A DNA stretch of 64,000 nt from G963664115 sp965216035 (GTDB lineage: Bacteria; Acidobacteriota; Terriglobia; 20CM-2-55-15). This document shows, piece after piece, positions 59,531-64,000 of the stretch (positions are counted from its first letter, which is position 1; each line of letters starts with the position of its first letter). Location: positions 1 to 64,000 of the forward strand of contig CBDCFM010000015.1 of assembly GCA_965216035.1 (NCBI GenBank). Reading direction: 5' to 3'. The notes beneath the pieces were generated by a model. The model saw only the letters and a program-made list of their open reading frames with translations, was not told the DNA's origin and made no database searches. Made by a program: the position numbers and the translations under genes.

Positions 59531-60865
59531 TCAAAAAGGGCTTTCGTTTTCCCCCAGCCGGGCTTTGTCTTCATCGACGAAGTAGAGCAGAATGAGCCCG
59601 AGGACGAAAAAAATGACGAGCGAGATGATCGCGTTGCGAGAAGAACCTGTGAGTTGGTTGATGAAGAAAAAGACGAATGGTCCCCAAATGGAGGAGAACT
59701 TGGAAAAGACGGAGTAAAATCCGAAAAACTCCGCGCTGGCCTCGGCTGGAATCATGGAACCATAGAACGACCGGCTCAGCGCCTGGGAACCTCCGAGCAC
59801 AAGACCGATGACGCCGCCCAGCATGAAAAATTCCGTCGCTGTCTCTATAAAGTAGGCGTAGCTGACGGCGATGGACCAGACGAGCAGCGTTAACATGACC
59901 GCCTGCTTCGCGCCGATGCCCTCCGCCAGCCAGCTGAAGAACAATGCCCCACCGATCGCTACGACCTGGGTCATGAGCAACGTGCCCAGAAGCGCCCCGT
60001 AACCCAATCCCAACTCATCGGCGCCGTACAGGTTGGCTACGACCAGCACCGTCTGGATTCCATCGTTGTAGAGCATGAAGGCGACGAGAAACAAGATCAG
60101 ATGACGGAACCGTCCCACTTTACGCATTGTTTGAATCGTACGGGAGAATCCGAGTGACAAATATCCGAGCATACGGCCCATTCGCCGGTAAGCGTCTGGC
60201 AACGGAGTAACAGTGCGGGCTTCCTTGAGGTAGAGGACCGTGAACAGTGTGAAGCCCGCCCACCAGATACCAGCTGTACCCAGACTGATTTGAACCGCTC
60301 TCCCCTGTGTTATCCCGATCTGCTCGTATCCGACAACCAATAGCAAACTCATAGCAAACTGGAGCCCCCCGCCCAGGTAGCCATAGGCAAAACCTTTTCC
60401 GGACACACGATCCATGTCTTCTTTCGAGGCGATATTGGGCAGGAAAGCATCGTAGAACACGTTAGCGGCGACAAAAGCCGTTTGGGCCACCACGAACAGC
60501 ACGAGGGTAAATAGAACGTCTCCGGGTCCCGCGAAGTACAACGGTATGGTCGCCAGCGCACCCGTATAGGCGAAGAATAGAAGGAAGTGTTTTTTTGCTC
60601 CCGAAAAATCTGCAATCGCGCCGAGCACGGGAGCGATTAGAAAAGTTATTGCAGCGGAAAAACCGACCGCAAGAGGAAACAAACTGGACGCACCAAATGC
60701 CGTTCCGAACAGGAGGACGCCGGAATCGGGGACCACGACGTTCAGCAGATAGGGGCCCAGCAGGCCAGCCGAAACCGTAAGGGCGTATGCCGAGTTGGCC
60801 CAGTCGTACATATACCAGCCGAAAATATCGCGGGGCTTATCTTTCAGCCGAACGGAGGCTCTCAT
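59531..60865 (-). CDS. MFS transporter, UMF1-like
   Basis: A 444-aa inner-membrane carrier with about 12 hydrophobic segments. The N terminus DIFGWYMYDWANSAYALTVSAGLLGPYL and LPNIASKEDMDRVSGKGFAYGYLGGGL are typical of the UMF1/Atg22-like branch of the major facilitator superfamily. Substrate unknown; amino-acid efflux is suggested for the eukaryotic members. It lies 8 bases from the 3' end of the M16 pair, on the same strand, so it may be co-transcribed. Confidence 0.88.
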   Translation of the reverse strand: MRASVRLKDKPRDIFGWYMYDWANSAYALTVSAGLLGPYLLNVVVPDSGVLLFGTAFGASSLFPLAVGFSAAITFLIAPVLGAIADFSGAKKHFLLFFAYTGALATIPLYFAGPGDVLFTLVLFVVAQTAFVAANVFYDAFLPNIASKEDMDRVSGKGFAYGYLGGGLQFAMSLLLVVGYEQIGITQGRAVQISLGTAGIWWAGFTLFTVLYLKEARTVTPLPDAYRRMGRMLGYLSLGFSRTIQTMRKVGRFRHLILFLVAFMLYNDGIQTVLVVANLYGADELGLGYGALLGTLLMTQVVAIGGALFFSWLAEGIGAKQAVMLTLLVWSIAVSYAYFIETATEFFMLGGVIGLVLGGSQALSRSFYGSMIPAEASAEFFGFYSVFSKFSSIWGPFVFFFINQLTGSSRNAIISLVIFFVLGLILLYFVDEDKARLGENESPF

Positions 60866-60873
60866 CGAGCGAT

Positions 60874-62325
60874 TTACTGTGCGGGGGGGCGCCCTAGCGT
60901 GGGCGAGTCCAGGTCTAACCTGGCGAGCGGGATCACTTCGACCGGTCCCAGAAATTCGAGCTCTTCGAGAAATGCCTCGGCGTTCCCGAAGAGCACGATG
61001 AGAACGTCGTCGTCGAGAATTTGATCACTCGCTACGCGCGCCACGTCTTCGGACGTAATCGCAGCCAGTTCATCCCTGTACCTAGCGAGGTAGTCGGCAC
61101 CAAGTTCATAAACCGACAGGTTTGCCAGACGGCTGGTTAGATTGTCCGGCGTCTCGATCGTCAGCGGGAAACTGCCGATCCGGAAAGCTTTCACCTCTTC
61201 CAATTCGTCTTCGGGCACACGGACCGTCTGTAGTCGTTCGATCTCGGCCAGGATCAACTCGATCGCCTCGATCGTCGCCTCGGTTCGGGTTTCCGTTGCG
61301 GCATAGAGACTTCCGGGACCGATACGTGGAACCATTGCCTCGTAGGCCCCATAGGTCAGCCCGCGCTCTTCTCTCAAGGTGTCTCCCAGCCGTCCTTGCG
61401 GTCCTCCCAGAACATCGCTCGCGATCAGGACGGGAAAATAGTCCGGGTCCGTGCGCGAGACCATCGTTTGCCCGATCCGTATTTCTGTCTGGACGCTCTC
61501 GGGATTGTCGATGACGACGATCCGTCGACTCTCGAGCCGCTCGGAAAGCGTCAGATCCACGGGTGTGACGTCTTTCGCTTCCCACTCCCCGAACCACTCT
61601 TCAACCAGTCGAAACGTTTCAGGCGGTTCCAATGCTCCGGCAACCACGATCGAAGTTATGTTGGGTGCGAAGTAGGTGTCGTGAAAAGCGACGATGTCCT
61701 CTCTCTGAATGCGTTGAACCGAAGACGGTGTTCCATCGGCAGGATGGCCGTAAGGATGGTCTGCATAAAGCACCAGGTTGAAGACCGTATCGGTGATGAA
61801 GTCCGGATCCTGAAGATTGGCAGCCATGGCCGAGGCGGTTTGCCCCCGCAGGCGCTCAATTTCTTCGGGTGCATAGGCGGGATTGAGCACGATGTCCTGA
61901 AGCAATTCGAAGGCAAGGTCGGTGCTGTCAGCGAGGAACGATGCTGATACGATGATGGCTTCGCGCGCTGCACGGGTCGAGATGTCACCCCCTGCGAAGT
62001 CAATCACCCCGGCGAATTCCTGGGCCCTCCGCGTTGCCGTCCCGCTCATCAGCAAATCGGTTGCGAATGTTGCGAGTCCAGGCAGTTGGGCCGGATCATG
62101 GGCGCTCCCGGCGGCGACGATCAACTGGATCGAAATGACCGGTTGTTCGTCGTGTTCAATAGCAAATACACGCAGGCCATTCCCCAGCGTCCGTTCCTGG
62201 TAAGGTGGAAACTCAACGCGGCCGAGACGTCTTGCCTCAGGTGGCTCCTGACTTTGTGCGTGTGAAATCAGACCCGCAACCAACACGGCGCCGACGATTA
62301 AGGCGATGACATGTTTTCGGCTCAC
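60874..62325 (-). CDS. M16-family peptidase homologue lacking the zinc motif
   Basis: A 483-aa exported protein from GTG 62325 (signal peptide ending near SHAQS). It has the two-lobe M16 fold (GLRVFAIEHDEQPVISIQLIVAAGS, ILNPAYAPEEIERL). At the expected HxxEH position it reads LPGLATFATDLL, so it cannot bind zinc. In two-gene M16 systems such as the mitochondrial processing peptidase pair, one subunit is active and the other structural. The other gene, just upstream, carries the motif. Its start lies 7 bases inside the spacing after the upstream stop, next to GGGAGAA. Confidence 0.87.
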   Translation of the reverse strand: MSRKHVIALIVGAVLVAGLISHAQSQEPPEARRLGRVEFPPYQERTLGNGLRVFAIEHDEQPVISIQLIVAAGSAHDPAQLPGLATFATDLLMSGTATRRAQEFAGVIDFAGGDISTRAAREAIIVSASFLADSTDLAFELLQDIVLNPAYAPEEIERLRGQTASAMAANLQDPDFITDTVFNLVLYADHPYGHPADGTPSSVQRIQREDIVAFHDTYFAPNITSIVVAGALEPPETFRLVEEWFGEWEAKDVTPVDLTLSERLESRRIVVIDNPESVQTEIRIGQTMVSRTDPDYFPVLIASDVLGGPQGRLGDTLREERGLTYGAYEAMVPRIGPGSLYAATETRTEATIEAIELILAEIERLQTVRVPEDELEEVKAFRIGSFPLTIETPDNLTSRLANLSVYELGADYLARYRDELAAITSEDVARVASDQILDDDVLIVLFGNAEAFLEELEFLGPVEVIPLARLDLDSPTLGRPPAQ

Positions 62326-62329
62326 AGTC

Positions 62330-63694
62330 TCATTCTCCCGGGGGTACAACGGTTAGAGCCGTCCGGTTTTCAGGGTTCAGGTACCGCCGCGACACACGCA
62401 TTATGTCTTCGGCGGTCACGTCGAGGAAAAGCTCCAGTTCGTCGTTCGCCGATGCCGTATCCTGGTGGATGACCGCGGCGTGCCCCAGGGCACCGGCTTT
62501 ATCTTCCACTGATTGCCGTCCCATGATGTAGGAGGCCCGCATCTGATTCCTGGCCTTTTCCAACTCTTCCTCGGTTACCGGCGCATCCATCATGCGCTGG
62601 AATTCGGCGTTCAAGCGGGCTTCACCCTCCTCGATCGAAGCGCCCTGGTTCATGATCAGGATTGCGAAGAATAGGTTGGGGTGTTCGCGGAAACTGGCTC
62701 CAGAATCGGCCTGGAGTGCGAGCTGGCTATCGTACACGAGGGATGTATAGACGCGTGAACTGCGCCCTTCAGCAAGAATGCTGGAGGCGATCACGAGAGG
62801 ATACGAATCGGGATGTCCGTCTTCAGGGACGTAATAACCCGCTACGTAAGCCGGTAGCGGCACCGCCTTTTCCCGGGCAATCCGGCGCTCGGCCTCATGG
62901 GCGGGTTCTCGCACACTAACTCTTTCCACGGGAGCCTGCGGGGAGGAAATGCCTCCGAAATACTGTTCGATCCACGTCATAGCCTGCCCGGTATTGAAAT
63001 CTCCCGCCAGGACCAGGTAAGCGTTCGACGGCGCGTAGTAGGTTTCATAGAACTCGCGGACGTCGTCGATTGTCGCGTTGTCGAGATCTTCCATGCTCCC
63101 GATTGGCGTATGGCTGTACGGATGGACATCGAAAGCGGCTGCATAGAGTGTCTCGAACAGGTCGCCGTAGGGCGGACTTTCCACACGCACCCTGCGTTCT
63201 TCTTTCACCACTTCCCGCTCGGAAGAGAAATTCTCCTCCGACACATCGAGCGAACCCATTCGATCGGCTTCAAGCCAGAGCACGCGTTCCAGGTAATTTG
63301 ACGGCACGGTTTCCCAGTAAACAGTGACATCATCGCTGGTATAGGCGTTCATAATGCCGCCAACGCCATTGATCAGTGCATCGTGCTCTCCAGGCGCCAC
63401 GTTCGCCGAGCTTTGGAACATCAAGTGTTCAAAAAGGTGGGCGAAGCGGGTCCGCCCCTCAACTTCGTTTTTGGCACCCACGTGATACCAGAGCTGGGCA
63501 TTCACTACGGGTGTGGAGTGATCCTCATGCGTAATAATGCTCATTCCATTACTCAACTGATGTTCTTCGTAGACTAGAGGGTCGGGCATTGAAAGCGGGC
63601 GTTCCGAATCGTTAACCTGCGCCGCCAGCGATGGGCTCAAGACGGCTCCCACCAAGAAGAAGACGGCTGCGAAACACTTCATCGTAAGGGTCAT
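62330..63694 (-). CDS. M16-family zinc metalloprotease, active type
   Basis: A 454-aa exported protein (signal peptide ending near LAAQV). It has the inverted zinc motif HLFEH in TRFAHLFEHLMFQSSANV and the downstream glutamate in the EREVVKEERRVRVESPPYG region, the family's third ligand. The typical PYSHTPIGSMEDLDNATIDDVREFY and YYAPSNAYLVLAGDFN follow. It degrades peptides in the periplasm or at the surface, probably with the zinc-less partner as a heterodimer. First gene of the M16-M16-MFS set. Confidence 0.92.
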   Translation of the reverse strand: MTLTMKCFAAVFFLVGAVLSPSLAAQVNDSERPLSMPDPLVYEEHQLSNGMSIITHEDHSTPVVNAQLWYHVGAKNEVEGRTRFAHLFEHLMFQSSANVAPGEHDALINGVGGIMNAYTSDDVTVYWETVPSNYLERVLWLEADRMGSLDVSEENFSSEREVVKEERRVRVESPPYGDLFETLYAAAFDVHPYSHTPIGSMEDLDNATIDDVREFYETYYAPSNAYLVLAGDFNTGQAMTWIEQYFGGISSPQAPVERVSVREPAHEAERRIAREKAVPLPAYVAGYYVPEDGHPDSYPLVIASSILAEGRSSRVYTSLVYDSQLALQADSGASFREHPNLFFAILIMNQGASIEEGEARLNAEFQRMMDAPVTEEELEKARNQMRASYIMGRQSVEDKAGALGHAAVIHQDTASANDELELFLDVTAEDIMRVSRRYLNPENRTALTVVPPGE

Positions 63695-64000
63695 AGTTCA
63701 AATCCTAACAAACAGTTCCTCGAGAAAGCAGGTAGAACAATAATAGATTTTTCTGATTCCCTCCAGCCGCGACAGTTATTGGGATCTTAGGGATAGCCTT
63801 TATGGATTTCTTGATCCGGAATGCGCGGGCGCGGAACCATTGCAGCGATCGGCATCGGTACCACGAAGAACTTGCTCGTGTCAGTAGCGGATTATAGATT
63901 ATAGTAGTACCGACCTATAATAGCGGTGCCTGACGCGTCTCGTGTTTGTCGGGGAGCAGCCCTGAACGATCCGGGAATGGGCACGACGCCGACGTGAATC
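63695..64000. other. Right-end intergenic sequence
   Basis: About 305 bases. It should hold the M16 promoter. A consensus TATAAT at 63916-63921 on the plus strand, with AT-rich sequence before it but no good -35 box, may start a gene outside the window. Confidence 0.35.

Overview
The window reads as chromosomal DNA of a Gram-negative-type heterotroph with moderately high GC. It has an outer membrane (TonB-dependent receptor), several Tat-exported redox proteins, lipoprotein and periplasmic cytochromes c, and a stand-alone heat-shock chaperonin under a CIRCE operator. Three features recall Acidobacteriota or a neighbouring phylum: a reaction-centre-type two-heme cytochrome c, a TonB receptor with an N-terminal carboxypeptidase-regulatory-like domain, and a remnant resembling DUF5916 proteins. 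This placement is inference; there is no rRNA or tRNA in the window to settle it.

Layout. 0-4.6 kb: a three-subunit molybdenum hydroxylase operon of the periplasmic aldehyde oxidoreductase/xanthine dehydrogenase type, followed by a degenerate inositol-monophosphatase-like gene. 5.7-11.3 kb: a sulfur/redox island with a frameshifted small cytochrome c, a TSUP exporter, a Tat-exported DsrE-like protein, a TsdA-like diheme cytochrome lipoprotein, a secreted phosphatase-fold protein and a Tat-exported sulfite-oxidase-family molybdoenzyme. Two unexplained elements sit in its gaps: a nested inverted-repeat element and three 45-bp tandem repeats. 11.5-19.2 kb: serC, a secreted metallo-beta-lactamase-fold hydrolase, a 31-residue membrane ORF, a two-heme cytochrome, groEL, and a LigK-type aldolase next to a fused LigB-LigA extradiol dioxygenase (meta-cleavage of protocatechuate- or gallate-like substrates). 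19.4-26.4 kb: glycan or exopolysaccharide genes (ATP-grasp enzyme, HAD phosphatase, two GT2 glycosyltransferases, an MsbA-like ABC exporter) and an unknown CxxC protein. 26.6-36.1 kb: signalling. This contains an operon of YfiR-like protein, hybrid histidine kinase and two receivers (one decayed), a Gfo/Idh/MocA oxidoreductase, and an OmpR-type regulator with a frameshifted kinase and a PepSY protein. 36.4-39.3 kb: a cobalamin riboswitch and a TonB-dependent receptor, probably for corrinoid uptake. 39.5-45.7 kb: a tightly overlapping minus-strand operon uvrA-gmhA-(DHS-like)-CPBP-tyrA. 46.1-49.2 kb: an ABC-F ATPase and an S41-family protein that has lost both catalytic residues. 49.5-52.4 kb: a complete IS256-type insertion with a perfect 9-bp target duplication, inserted just upstream of ruvX-mltG. 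52.4-57.9 kb: a seven-gene minus-strand metal-uptake operon. 58-63.7 kb: rfbC, a long inverted-repeat element, folK, an MFS transporter, and a pair of M16 peptidase-family genes (one active-type, one without the zinc motif).

At least four genes carry single-base frameshifts that keep clear homology on both sides (cytochrome c, YfiR-like leader, receiver domain, histidine kinase). They are either real decay or assembly errors and should be resolved from reads before biology is inferred. The strongest candidates for something undescribed are the nested inverted-repeat element at 6960-7246, the 34-nt-armed inverted repeat at 58587-58950, the S41 pseudoprotease, the metal operon with a binding protein lacking metal ligands, and the HMA-like tail fused to the [2Fe-2S] subunit.
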